In this document: piece by piece, positions 23,729 to 32,090 of the stretch | Layout: every line of letters starts with the position of its first letter | How positions within the stretch are numbered: the stretch's first letter is position 1 | Source of the DNA: Oscillospiraceae bacterium | GTDB taxonomy: Bacteria; Bacillota; Clostridia; Oscillospirales; Ruminococcaceae | Assembly: GCA_004556975.1 (NCBI GenBank) | Contig: SFFD01000019.1 | Coordinates: forward strand, 1-40,689 | Reading direction: 5' to 3' | DNA length: 40,689 nucleotides | Made by a program: the position numbers and the translations under genes | The notes under the pieces: generated by a model | Database searches by the model: none | The model's input: the letters and a program-made list of their open reading frames with translations, nothing else | Told to the model about the DNA's origin: nothing

Positions 23729-26713
23729 ATGAAAAAACTTTTAAGCATGCTTCTTGCCATAGTTATGGTGTTTGGTTTTGCAACGCCCGCTATGGCGGAA
23801 CAGACCGAAGAACCTGTGGACTACGCTCCGGCAGGCAGCGTACAGCCATTAGGAAGCCCATCCGGTATTTTGATTTATGTCACCGCACCTGAATGCGACT
23901 GCGGCACCGACTGCGGCGCCGAAGTTCGTGTTACCGGCGGCATTAAAAGCATTGGTTTGGGCGGGGTGGAGCCCTATAATGAAGTCCTTACCAAAGGCAG
24001 CAAACCCCTGCAGGTATACTTTAACTCCTCAAATCCCGTTACTGTTGAAGCCGTTTGCGGCAGCTGCCAATACGACTTCACCGAATGGGAGATTGTGGAA
24101 TACCGCCCTTTCGGCGATAAAGTAACAACCGCTTCCGAAAGCAAGCTGGTTATTGATGAAAAGAGCTTTCTTGTGCCGACCTATTACACGGCAAAATTCC
24201 AAACAGAAAAGACCTATACCGTAAAATATGTTGACGGCGTTGACGGCGAAGAAGTCTTTGCCGACCAAAGCTACACCGTCAAATATAACGAAGCCACTCC
24301 GGCATTCAGCGGCACGCCCACCCGCGAGGGATATAACTTCCTCGGCTGGGAACCCAGAGTTGCCGAAAAGGTTACGGCAGACGCCACCTATACCGCCCAG
24401 TGGGAAGCAAAAGAGTTCACCGTAAAATATGTTGACGGCGTTGACGGCGAAGAAGTCTTTACCGACCAAAGCTACACCGTCAAATATAACGAAGCCACTC
24501 CGGCATTCAGCGGCACGCCCACCCGCACGGGATATAACTTCCTCGGCTGGGAACCCAGAGTTGCCGAAAAGGTTACGGCAGACGCCACCTATGCCGCCCA
24601 GTGGGAAGCAAAAGAGTTCACCGTAACCTATAAGGATCCTTACAATTCCTTTAAAGAACAGGTCTATACCGTAAAATACGGCGACAAGGTGCCTGCTTTC
24701 CAGGGAACTCCGGAACGCGAGGGTTATGTTTTCTCCACATGGAACAACAAATATAAGGAAGTAACGGGCCCCACTTCAGAAACCGTTACAGAGAACCGTA
24801 CCTTCAGTGCCCGCTGGACTGCGCTTCCAAACGATCTTGACGCGGCCACCGCAAAAAGCAAGGTTCAGCTTCGCGTAACTGACGTTCTTCGTCCAAACGG
24901 CGGCTTTGACCTTCGCACCGTAAAGCTTATCGACGGCACCTATACCATAGGTGAAAGCAAATGGAGCGCCGAAAAACAGGCCGTTCTTTCCACCGTTGTT
25001 ATAAACAAGGCCGATTTTGAAAAATACGGCAAACCCCTGGCGGATCTCGGATATATCTATCATTTTAACTCCCTCGGAACCTATACCGATACCGACAGCA
25101 ACGGAAACCTTGTAATTCATCTTAAGAATAAGATGAGTTATAAAGGAACCGCAAACTTATCCAACCTTCAGGCAACCTTCGGCGGCTGGCTTCTTGATAC
25201 CGATTATTACCCCGGTTCTGCAAGGGCACAGCTTCTTTTCGACCGCTACTATAAGGTAACTTATACCGACGGCGTTTCCGGCGAAGAAGTATTTGCCGAC
25301 CAGGTGAAGGAAGTAAAGGAAAACGACCCGACTCCGGCATTCATCGGCACGCCCGCCCGCACGGACTATGCTTTCCTCGGCTGGGAACCCAGAGTTGCCG
25401 AAAAGGTTACGGCAGACGCCACCTATGCCGCCCAGTGGAAGCTAATCGCATTTAATGTAAGCTTCAACAGCAACGGCGGCAACACCCTTGACCCCATCAA
25501 GGTAACTCTTAACAAGCCCTATGGCACTCTTCCCTCCGCAGGAAGCATTAACGGGCTTCAGAACCTTGGCTGGTACCTTGTGGACGAACAGGGCAACGTC
25601 ACCGATACTGCCGTTACCGCAAAAACAGTAGTCACCCTTGAAAGAGACCACACTCTCTTCCAAAAGAGAGAAATAAAGACCCCCACCGTCAAGATAAGCT
25701 TAAGCCGCCCGGTTTATAACTATCTTGACAAGCCGGTTTCCCTCAACGCAAGCCTTACCGAGTACCCTGCTCTTAAATATAGCTATCAGTGGTACAAAGA
25801 CGGCGTTGCTCTTGCCAACAACGACCTTTACGACGGCGTAAACACAAAGTCCCTTACCTTAAAGCACGACTATGTTTCCGCTTCCGGCGTATATAAGCTT
25901 GTTGTCACCGTAACTCTTGCCGACGGTTCCGACATAGTTGTTACCAATTCTCCCGTAACTGCCGAAGCAAGCTATACCCTCAACATCCGCCGCACCAGCA
26001 ATATGCTTTATTACGATGCAAACGGCGGCGAGGGCGGCCCCTCCAACAACTCCGACTATTACGACAAGGCAAACGACCGCTATGTTGCAAAGGTTCAGTC
26101 CTCTCAGCCCACCCGCAGCGAGTGGGAGTTCATCGGCTGGAACACCAAGGCCGACGGCACCGGCGACAGCTATAAAGCCGGCGATTTCTATGTGTTCGAC
26201 AGACAGCTTTCCGAAAACGGCGGACTTAAAGTATGGCTTTATGCCCAGTGGGATCACCTTACCTGCGCCGAGAACCTCGAGGACGTAAAGGTCATCACCG
26301 AGCCGACCTGCACCGAAAAGGGACTCAAACTTTGCCGCTGCACCGTCTGCGGCGACGAATATGAGGTAGAAATCCCTGCCCTCGGCCATGACCACGGCGG
26401 CCGCTGGACATGGAACCGCGAAGAGCACTGGAAAAAGTGCCTCCGCTGCGGCGCAATAATCGACTGCGAAGAGCACACCTACGGCGACTGGAAGCCCGTT
26501 GTTGACGAAAAGGGCAAAGATACCGACCGCGAAGAGCGCAGCTGCACCGTATGCGGCTTTACTCAGTACGCCCAGACTATTCACATCGGCGGCAGCACCG
26601 TTACCAAGCCCACCGATGAACAGAACCCCAACACCGGCGCACAGGTTCCTTCCCTGCTGCCTGCACTTGCAGTGCTTGCCGGCGCAGCGGTTGTTCTCCG
26701 CAAAAGAAAATAA
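23729..26713 (+). CDS. Large Flg_new-repeat surface protein with NPNTG sorting signal (paralog B)
   Basis: A 994-residue exported protein. It has a signal peptide (about 1-23) and a Cys-containing N-terminal domain (about 40-160; CDCGTDCG). Two almost identical 67-residue Flg_new repeats follow (about 167-300), then a third diverged one and a unique region (about 370-500). A fourth repeat ends at about 570, followed by FNVSFNSNGGN, an Ig-like segment (about 660-750; YSYQWYKDGV) and YYDANGGEGG with GWNTKADGTG. The Cys/His-rich domain (about 845-965) and sorting signal NPNTGAQ close the protein. It is likely cell-wall anchored, for adhesion or another surface role. GGGAGG precedes the ATG. It is tandem to paralog A with its own promoter and terminator. 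Confidence 0.88.
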   Translation: MKKLLSMLLAIVMVFGFATPAMAEQTEEPVDYAPAGSVQPLGSPSGILIYVTAPECDCGTDCGAEVRVTGGIKSIGLGGVEPYNEVLTKGSKPLQVYFNSSNPVTVEAVCGSCQYDFTEWEIVEYRPFGDKVTTASESKLVIDEKSFLVPTYYTAKFQTEKTYTVKYVDGVDGEEVFADQSYTVKYNEATPAFSGTPTREGYNFLGWEPRVAEKVTADATYTAQWEAKEFTVKYVDGVDGEEVFTDQSYTVKYNEATPAFSGTPTRTGYNFLGWEPRVAEKVTADATYAAQWEAKEFTVTYKDPYNSFKEQVYTVKYGDKVPAFQGTPEREGYVFSTWNNKYKEVTGPTSETVTENRTFSARWTALPNDLDAATAKSKVQLRVTDVLRPNGGFDLRTVKLIDGTYTIGESKWSAEKQAVLSTVVINKADFEKYGKPLADLGYIYHFNSLGTYTDTDSNGNLVIHLKNKMSYKGTANLSNLQATFGGWLLDTDYYPGSARAQLLFDRYYKVTYTDGVSGEEVFADQVKEVKENDPTPAFIGTPARTDYAFLGWEPRVAEKVTADATYAAQWKLIAFNVSFNSNGGNTLDPIKVTLNKPYGTLPSAGSINGLQNLGWYLVDEQGNVTDTAVTAKTVVTLERDHTLFQKREIKTPTVKISLSRPVYNYLDKPVSLNASLTEYPALKYSYQWYKDGVALANNDLYDGVNTKSLTLKHDYVSASGVYKLVVTVTLADGSDIVVTNSPVTAEASYTLNIRRTSNMLYYDANGGEGGPSNNSDYYDKANDRYVAKVQSSQPTRSEWEFIGWNTKADGTGDSYKAGDFYVFDRQLSENGGLKVWLYAQWDHLTCAENLEDVKVITEPTCTEKGLKLCRCTVCGDEYEVEIPALGHDHGGRWTWNREEHWKKCLRCGAIIDCEEHTYGDWKPVVDEKGKDTDREERSCTVCGFTQYAQTIHIGGSTVTKPTDEQNPNTGAQVPSLLPALAVLAGAAVVLRKRK
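24228..24629 (+). repeat. Tandem 201-bp coding repeat
   Basis: Two direct copies (24228-24428 and 24429-24629) differ at only a few bases (for example the GCC/ACC codon after the GAAGTCTTT, and GAG/ACG). Each encodes one 67-residue Flg_new repeat. Low divergence indicates recent duplication or homogenisation. Confidence 0.93.
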
Positions 26714-26790
26714 TCGCCCAAAGCGATGAAAAAAGCCTCCCGTATCGGGAGGCTTTTTTTACGGCGTTTTGCTGCGCCCGGCGCCCTGCG
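26138..26790 (+). repeat. Duplicated 3' segment, copy B
   Basis: Partner of 22790-23440, including terminator and downstream flank. Confidence 0.85.
26729..26760 (+). terminator. Intrinsic terminator of surface-protein gene B
   Basis: The same GCCTCCCG/CGGGAGGC hairpin as for gene A, followed by seven T. Confidence 0.93.
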
Positions 26791-26810
26791 CAAAGGGGCA
26801 GGCGCATATA

Positions 26811-26836
26811 AAAAATGCGCCCTGCAAAGGGCGCAC
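26811..26836 (-). terminator. Intrinsic terminator of the S-component-like gene
   Basis: On the minus strand TGCGCCCTTTGCAGGGCGCA followed by TTTTTTAT. Confidence 0.85.
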
Positions 26837-26849
26837 CCGTAAAAATAAA

Positions 26850-27392
26850 TTATTTGATTCCCTTGCGAAGAAAGCGCGGCCGAAACCAGCCCATATATGC
26901 GCGCATTACGTTTGTAAGGGCAATGTCGTAAACCACAAAAAGAATATTGCCCAAACCCAGAAGTATGTAAACCGAATATTTTCCGAATTCGCCGAATTCC
27001 GTAAGCACGTCCGGCATACGGAACACATAGATTATTACAAGATAGCTTGCCACCACGCAAAAGTTAAAGCACAGCAGCTTGATAACGGCGCGAAGCGGCT
27101 TGAGCTTAAGCCTTTCAATAAGCAGCTTCGTTATGGGGTAATGCCCGAAAAATGCCACAAACATAAGCATGGCTTCCTTGTCGGGCGTAAGAATGAAGGA
27201 AAGGATTGAAACGGCGGCATAAAGCGTATATGCCCAGGTGGGCCCGGTTTCCACAGCAACCGTCACCATAAGAAGGCCCGCCAAAGCGGGCAGCGCATAT
27301 GTGGAAAAAGGAAACATCCCCGTCATGAACATAAGCAGCGTGCAAAGCGCCGCCACAACCCCGCAAAGGGCAACCTGTTCGCTTTTTTTCAT
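26850..27392 (-). CDS. ECF-transporter S-component-like membrane protein
   Basis: A 180-residue protein with five or six membrane helices. The pattern (N-terminal ALCGVVAALCTLLMFMTG, then YALPALAGLLMV and a cytoplasmic GHYPITKLLIER loop) resembles small substrate-binding S components of energy-coupling-factor vitamin transporters. The resemblance is structural and weak, so the substrate is unknown. AGGAG lies ten bases before the ATG. It is 114 bases downstream of the J-domain gene and may share its transcript. Confidence 0.75.
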   Translation of the reverse strand: MKKSEQVALCGVVAALCTLLMFMTGMFPFSTYALPALAGLLMVTVAVETGPTWAYTLYAAVSILSFILTPDKEAMLMFVAFFGHYPITKLLIERLKLKPLRAVIKLLCFNFCVVASYLVIIYVFRMPDVLTEFGEFGKYSVYILLGLGNILFVVYDIALTNVMRAYMGWFRPRFLRKGIK

Positions 27393-27506
27393 AAATTAAG
27401 AAAACTCCTTGTCGGCGCCGCGCGCCGCGTTTATATTCTGCGCCGCAGGGCGCAAAAATCAGCGTCTGCCGCGGCAAATAAAACCGCAGAATGCGGGGCA
27501 GCGGCG

Positions 27507-28166
27507 TCAGCCGCACCCCCTGCAAAGGCAGTCAAGGCACATATAGCCGGCGCAGATGTCACAGCAGTCACAGCCGCAGGCATTGCCCTGCGCCGAAGCG
27601 CCGCCCGTGCCGTATTGCTGGCGATAGGCAAACTGCTGATATGCCTGAGCATATTCGGGGTTGTTCGGCTCCATCTGATATGCCCGCTGGAAACAGCGCA
27701 TGGCTTCAGAAAGCCAGCCGCGCTTGTAATATATATGGCCCTTAAGAAAATACCATTCTGCACTTCGGCTGCCTTCCGGCACGCCCTCAAGAATTTCGTC
27801 GGCTTCCGCAATGCGGTTTTGGGCGATAAACCGGCGAACGTCGCCATAGGCGGAATTGCCGTAGGCGCCGGAATTATAGCCCGGGTTTCCGTAACCGTAA
27901 CCCTGCCCGCCATAGCCGTAATTTCCGCCGTAACCCTGACCGGAATAACCGGCGCCGCCATAGCTTTGCCGGGAATATCCGCCGGTGCGCCCGGCTTTGC
28001 GGTCTTTGGTAATCTGGTCATAGGCGGCGTTGATTTCCTTCATTTTTTCCGCCGCCACTTCCGCAAGGGGGTTGTCCGCATATTTATCCGGGTGATATTT
28101 TTTTACAAGCTCGCGGTAAGCCTTTTTGATTTCCTCGTCGCTGGCGTCTTCTGAAACGCCAAGCAC
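27507..28166 (-). CDS. J-domain protein with Gly/Tyr-rich linker, TPR-like helices and Cys-rich tail
   Basis: About 219 residues. The N-terminal J domain includes YHPDKY (HPD motif) and should stimulate an Hsp70. A GYGGQGYGYG-type low-complexity linker (about 62-108), two TPR-like helical repeats (about 110-180) and a tail with eight Cys (CGCDCCDICAG, CLDCLCRGCG) follow. The first standard start is GTG at 28166, directly after the stop of the upstream gene. The conserved NPYK residues of J-domain helix I are encoded upstream, where only ATA (28193) or ACG (28187) is available after an AAAGGAGG. The true start may be non-standard. The gene pairs with DUF5685. Confidence 0.85.
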   Translation of the reverse strand: MLGVSEDASDEEIKKAYRELVKKYHPDKYADNPLAEVAAEKMKEINAAYDQITKDRKAGRTGGYSRQSYGGAGYSGQGYGGNYGYGGQGYGYGNPGYNSGAYGNSAYGDVRRFIAQNRIAEADEILEGVPEGSRSAEWYFLKGHIYYKRGWLSEAMRCFQRAYQMEPNNPEYAQAYQQFAYRQQYGTGGASAQGNACGCDCCDICAGYMCLDCLCRGCG

Positions 28167-28167
28167 C

Positions 28168-29040
28168 TTATATGGGTTCTGTTCCGTGTTTATCGCCTCC
28201 TTTCAGCTTTTTTTCAATGCGCAGAACCTCGGCGCGAAGACCGATGCGCACAATGTTTTCAAGAATCCCCTCATAGCGGTGAAGCACAAGAAGGTCAAAA
28301 TCGTCGGAAAGCTCCGCCGTGGTAAGAAAAAGGGCGTTTTTCGCGGCGATTGCGGCTTCGCCCTCTGCATACAAAAACGGGTTATAGCGCCTTCGGCGCC
28401 TGTCGTCCTCAAGGTCGTCAAGGGCGTCGCAAAGATAAACAAACCGCCCGAGCAGATAGCCAAAGCGCTCCAGAACCGCGCTCTGCTCCGGCGAAGCGGC
28501 ACAGCCCTTCATCAGCGCGGCAATAAATTTTGCGGTGGGCTCCGCCGCGGCGTCCGGCAGGGGGCAGCTTTCCTTTTCAAGGGCTTTTTGCGCCGCGGTC
28601 ATTTCTGCGGCGGCGGCGTCGGCGGCTCTTCCGTCCTCAAAGGCCATTGCCTTTTTGCGGGCGCGCCTTGCAAAGGGCATAAGCGCCGCCGCGGCAATGC
28701 GCTTTAAAAATCCCTCGTCCGCCATGTCGTCCTCAAGCTTATAATAAACGCTTATCATTGCGGCGCGGGCGGCAAAGGCCATGGCGGGGTTTTCACACAC
28801 ACAGGCGCGCTTGCCGAAAGGGTGCGCAATACAGGCGCGGCGGCAGGTTTCGGGGCGGATTTCTTCGTCCAGGGCGGTTTTAAGCATGGCAAGAAAAGCA
28901 AAATCATAGCTTAGGGTAAAACGGGCAAAAAGCCCGAAGCTTTGCCCAAGCTCTCGGCAAAGTCCGCAGTAAACCGCCTTGTATTCCTCAAGCTCCCTTA
29001 CGCGCAGCTCCGGCTTATACGGTTTTACATATCCGAACAC
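28168..29040 (-). CDS. DUF5685 family protein
   Basis: A 290-residue cytoplasmic protein starting MFGYVKPYKPELRV, the typical N-terminus of DUF5685. I use GTG at 29040, with AAAGGGG eight bases upstream, rather than the TTG at 29070. Conserved Cys include YCGLCREL and a cluster CRRACIAHPFGKRACVC. The rest is helical with acidic DDLEDD. Function is unknown. Members often sit next to a J-domain gene, as here; the last bases include the Shine-Dalgarno of that gene. A Cys-rich partner with a chaperone protein suggests maturation of a Cys-containing factor, which is speculation. Confidence 0.88.
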   Translation of the reverse strand: MFGYVKPYKPELRVRELEEYKAVYCGLCRELGQSFGLFARFTLSYDFAFLAMLKTALDEEIRPETCRRACIAHPFGKRACVCENPAMAFAARAAMISVYYKLEDDMADEGFLKRIAAAALMPFARRARKKAMAFEDGRAADAAAAEMTAAQKALEKESCPLPDAAAEPTAKFIAALMKGCAASPEQSAVLERFGYLLGRFVYLCDALDDLEDDRRRRRYNPFLYAEGEAAIAAKNALFLTTAELSDDFDLLVLHRYEGILENIVRIGLRAEVLRIEKKLKGGDKHGTEPI

Positions 29041-29184
29041 TTGCCGCGCCCCTTTCAGAATGTTATACAATGTTATTTTACACCCATTGAGTACAAAATA
29101 GTTTAAGAAAGTGTAAAAAATGCGGAAAATAAAAGTGAAAAACGCCAGAGCTGCGGCGGTTTTAACCCGCTTTGCTTATATGAA

Positions 29185-29230
29185 GAAAAAAAGCCGGCCC
29201 GTTTTGTAAAAAAACGCGCCGGTTTTTGTT
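29185..29230 (-). terminator. Intrinsic terminator of the CAT-like gene
   Basis: On the minus strand CCGGCGCGTTTT pairs with AAAACGGGCCGG (one mismatch) and is followed by a T run. Confidence 0.85.
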
Positions 29231-29233
29231 TTG

Positions 29234-29863
29234 TCATTCTTCTCCGTCAAGAAGCTGCTGAAGCCTTTGATAAAATTTTGAAAGGTGCCACCCGTCCGTA
29301 AGGGCGTGGTGCGTAAGCACACAAACGGGAAGCAGAATTTTGTCCCCCTGCTCAAAGAATTTTCCGAAAAGAAAACGCGGAATTCCGTCGGCAGGAATAT
29401 CCATAGGCTGAATTGCGCTTGTAAAGCTTATCCACGGCACCGAGGACACAAAAAAGTACCCTTCAAAATCGTCGCCGTCGTCCATGCTGCGCTCTTCAAG
29501 CGCCCTCGCCTTCACCTTTTCGGCATAGGGCAAAAACTCCTCAAAGGGCATGTCAAAGCGCAGATGGCAATAGCAATAGGTTTCGTCCGGCAGGGCAAGG
29601 GTATAGCTTGCCTCGCAAAAATCGTACTGAACGATTCTGTCGCCGCGGATACGCTGGCGGATTTCCGGAACGGAATTTGCCGCCCACACCGTGCGGTAAA
29701 GAAGCGTGTGAAAAAATGGCCAGCCGCGCTCCTTAATTTCCCGGCGGAATTTGGTTATATCCATGTTTACAGTGAACCCCACGCAGGGAAAAGCCATATT
29801 TCTGAAATGCTCAAACTGTTCCCTGCGCGGAAAGCTTTCCATATCAACATATTCAAAGGTCAT
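29234..29863 (-). CDS. Chloramphenicol acetyltransferase-like (CatA family) protein
   Basis: A 209-residue CAT-family trimeric acetyltransferase. The catalytic motif reads HHALTDGWH (185-193) where antibiotic-inactivating CATs have HHAVCDGFH. N-terminal FPCVGFTVNMDIT and YRTVWAANSVPEIRQRI match the family. Chromosomal homologs are common in Clostridia and many have no proven role in resistance, so activity on chloramphenicol is uncertain. The ATG shares bases with the TGA of the upstream gene (TGATG), so it is translationally coupled. A terminator follows. Confidence 0.88.
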   Translation of the reverse strand: MTFEYVDMESFPRREQFEHFRNMAFPCVGFTVNMDITKFRREIKERGWPFFHTLLYRTVWAANSVPEIRQRIRGDRIVQYDFCEASYTLALPDETYCYCHLRFDMPFEEFLPYAEKVKARALEERSMDDGDDFEGYFFVSSVPWISFTSAIQPMDIPADGIPRFLFGKFFEQGDKILLPVCVLTHHALTDGWHLSKFYQRLQQLLDGEE

Positions 29864-30795
29864 CAGTTGCTCCTCTGGCTTATGCCGCGGATGTTGGAAA
29901 CAACCCAGTCATAGTCGCCGCTGGTAACGGTGGCTCCGCAATACGGGCAAACCGCGGACTGGTTAAGGTCAATGGGCGCTCCGCAGTTCGGGCAGTGTTC
30001 GGAATCTATGTCTCCGCTTTCTCCGGTGGTCTTTCCAAGGCTGCGGATAAAGGTCCACTGATAGGTCATAAACAGCTCTTTGCTGTTGCTGCCGCGGATT
30101 ATCGCGCCGGTGTCGTCGTTCGTTACATAGTCTACAATGCGCGCGGTAAGCTGAACGGTGATAATGTCGTTCACGTTGTCGGCGTCACAGCCCACAATGC
30201 GTGTGTCAAGAACGGAAATACGCTCCACATGGTCGGTCTGGTGATTGTTTTTGTATGCCTGAATCTGGCGGTCGGATTTCGCATAAAGCTCCGTGGTAAG
30301 GTGCGGGCGCACAGGCTCAAGATCCTTTGCCGTCCAGCAGTTCTGCATACGCACATAAAGGTTGGCGGCGTCGTCAAGGAATTTGGCTTCGCTGAAGTTC
30401 GGGTCTTTCTTTTTAAGCTCGTCAATTCTGTTTACAAGAGGCTTTTCAGGCTGCTGTCCGCCAAGATTTACTTTGCCGTTCTTGCCGGATTTGCCAAAGC
30501 GCTTGCCGTTGCCCAAAACTGCTATTGCAATAATAGCGACGAAAACAACAAGCGTCCAGAAAAAATTCCCGCCGCTGTGTGAACCTGAACCGGAACCGGA
30601 ACTGTAATAGTAATCGCTGTCGTAATCGCTGCCGTAATCGTAATCCCAGTCAGAGCCGCCGCCCCAGTCGCTTCCGGAATCAAAGCCCCAGTCGGAATCT
30701 CCGGCATAGTCGCCGAAATCCGCAAAGCTAACAACGCTTAAAAGCGTTGTTATCACAAGGGCAGCCGCCAAAACGGCAAGTAGTCTTTTTTTCAT
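29863..30795 (-). CDS. Tim44-like domain membrane protein with C-terminal zinc ribbon
   Basis: A 310-residue protein with a signal peptide (about 1-25) and an Asp/Ser/Gly/Tyr-rich low-complexity segment (about 26-75). A membrane helix (about 78-96) and a Tim44-like domain (about 120-265; FLDDAANLYVRMQNCWTAKDLEPVRPHL in two parts) follow. A zinc ribbon (CPNCGAPI and CPYCGATV) ends it. This architecture occurs in many Clostridia; the function is unknown, possibly envelope-associated. The low-complexity DY repeat is unusual. The promoter is at 30829-30857. It is the first gene of a two-gene operon. Confidence 0.88.
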   Translation of the reverse strand: MKKRLLAVLAAALVITTLLSVVSFADFGDYAGDSDWGFDSGSDWGGGSDWDYDYGSDYDSDYYYSSGSGSGSHSGGNFFWTLVVFVAIIAIAVLGNGKRFGKSGKNGKVNLGGQQPEKPLVNRIDELKKKDPNFSEAKFLDDAANLYVRMQNCWTAKDLEPVRPHLTTELYAKSDRQIQAYKNNHQTDHVERISVLDTRIVGCDADNVNDIITVQLTARIVDYVTNDDTGAIIRGSNSKELFMTYQWTFIRSLGKTTGESGDIDSEHCPNCGAPIDLNQSAVCPYCGATVTSGDYDWVVSNIRGISQRSN

Positions 30796-30828
30796 CTGTC
30801 TTTCCCCCTGTCACAAATTTCTGATTTG

Positions 30829-30857
30829 ATTTTAACAGATTATTCCGTGATATTCAA
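30829..30857 (-). promoter_or_regulatory. Sigma-A promoter of the Tim44-like operon
   Basis: On the minus strand TTGAAT (30852-30857), 17 bp, TAAAAT (30829-30834). Confidence 0.65.
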
Positions 30858-30969
30858 GGGTAAATCCAAAAAAGCATTTTTATATGAGGGTGCCGCCCCG
30901 CGCCCGAATATTTCTCTCCGCCGTTTTTGCGAAAAAAGGCTGCGGGCGCTTTCGGCGGCGCTTTAACGC

Positions 30970-31581
30970 TCACTCAAAAACGTCTATGCAGCCCGCGCCG
31001 CGCATAGCGCCGCCGGCAAAATTCGCCCCGGCGCGGCGGGCGCTTGTGGGCACAATTTTGTCAAGGGGCACGCCGTGCTCATACTGGGCAATTTCCGGCG
31101 AAAGGGACTGCAGCCGCGTGCTTATCATTCCGGCGGAAACGCCGAAATGCTCGGCGGCGCGGCGCAGGGCGCGTTCGCGGTCGGTGAAAAATAGTGAACG
31201 TATGTTCTCATAAAAAGGAATAAATTCTTTATACGGCATCAAAAGCTCCGCCGCGCCCTCGTTTGCCTGCCACTCAATGGCAGAAACGGCGTCGTCGCCG
31301 GTGCAAAGAAAATTTTCACCGTCATGAAGGAAATAATGCACAAGCTCGTGCGAAGCTGCAAATCGGCGTCCTTCGGGCGGGCGGTTTGCTGAAAGAATAA
31401 TTTTGCTTTTGTGCTTTCCGCGAAGCAAAACGCCGGCAAGGCGTGCGCTGTCAAAGGCATATACCTCGATTTCTATGCCAAGAGTCCGCGCAAGAGCATA
31501 AGGATCAAAGCGCCCTTTGGGGGCGCTTTGCCTAATCGGCTCTATCCTGCGGTAAAGCTCTGCTTTATTTAAAAAATTCAA
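30970..31581 (-). CDS. ImmA/IrrE-family metallopeptidase
   Basis: A 203-residue protein with the zinc motif HELVHYFLH (H78, E79, H82) and a downstream EWQANEGAAELLMP helix typical of ImmA/IrrE. In mobile elements such proteases cut a partner XRE repressor after DNA damage or quorum signals. The start is TTG at 31581, immediately after the stop of the repressor gene, with AAGAGG eight bases upstream in that gene. The tail (after about 165) is basic and unrelated. No integrase or excision genes are adjacent. Confidence 0.92.
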   Translation of the reverse strand: MNFLNKAELYRRIEPIRQSAPKGRFDPYALARTLGIEIEVYAFDSARLAGVLLRGKHKSKIILSANRPPEGRRFAASHELVHYFLHDGENFLCTGDDAVSAIEWQANEGAAELLMPYKEFIPFYENIRSLFFTDRERALRRAAEHFGVSAGMISTRLQSLSPEIAQYEHGVPLDKIVPTSARRAGANFAGGAMRGAGCIDVFE

Positions 31582-31902
31582 TTATTTGTCCTCTTTTTTA
31601 AAGCGGCGGGCAACTTCCAAAAGAAGGTCGAGGTCCTTTTTGGAAAGGTCAAGCTCCTTCGCTCCGCGTAAAAAGCTGAAGTACATTTCGGGGTATTCAG
31701 AGCTTTCGGAATCCTTGTTGCCAAGAAGATAATCCGCACTTACGCCGAAATATTGTGCAACACGAAGAATTTTGTCGCCGGAGGGCATATTTTTGTCCCA
31801 TTTGATGATAGAATTTTTGGAAAATCCGCATTCTCTTTCAACTTTAGAAACGCTGACTCCCTTTTCCGCGGCAAGAACGCGGATTTTTTTAAGCAGGTCC
31901 AT
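31582..31902 (-). CDS. XRE-family helix-turn-helix repressor
   Basis: A 106-residue regulator with an N-terminal HTH (about 2-60: VSVSKVERECGFSKNSIIKWDKN, in two parts VSVSKVERECGFSKN and SIIKWDKN) and DYLLG at the domain end. A helical acidic/basic tail may oligomerise. The start at 31902 has AAAGGAAG upstream; longer frames are unsupported. It is directly followed by the ImmA-like protease, the arrangement of ImmR/ImmA-type switches. Its promoter at 31977-32005 leaves a leader of about 70 bases that may contain an operator. Confidence 0.92.
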   Translation of the reverse strand: MDLLKKIRVLAAEKGVSVSKVERECGFSKNSIIKWDKNMPSGDKILRVAQYFGVSADYLLGNKDSESSEYPEMYFSFLRGAKELDLSKKDLDLLLEVARRFKKEDK

Positions 31903-31976
31903 AAAATCTTCCTTTCCGTCACGTTTATGTATTCGGGCGGCGCACAGCGCCGCGAACATGATATTACATTTATTTC

Positions 31977-32005
31977 ATTTTAGAATATTTTCTTTAATTT
32001 GTCAA
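31977..32005 (-). promoter_or_regulatory. Sigma-A promoter of the XRE/ImmA pair
   Basis: On the minus strand TTGACA (32000-32005), 17 bp, TAAAAT (31977-31982). It is divergent from the S26 peptidase promoter 90 bases away, so both could be under the repressor. Confidence 0.7.
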
Positions 32006-32090
32006 GCACTTCATATAACTTTTTTGGAAAAATTTTTATTTAATGCTCAAAAAAGGCCGCCTTCCGGCGCGCCCTTCAACGCCGAAAGCG

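Noticed and set aside
29234..29863. Acquired chloramphenicol resistance gene
   Set aside because: The protein is a diverged chromosomal CAT-family member with no mobile-element context, so resistance cannot be claimed.
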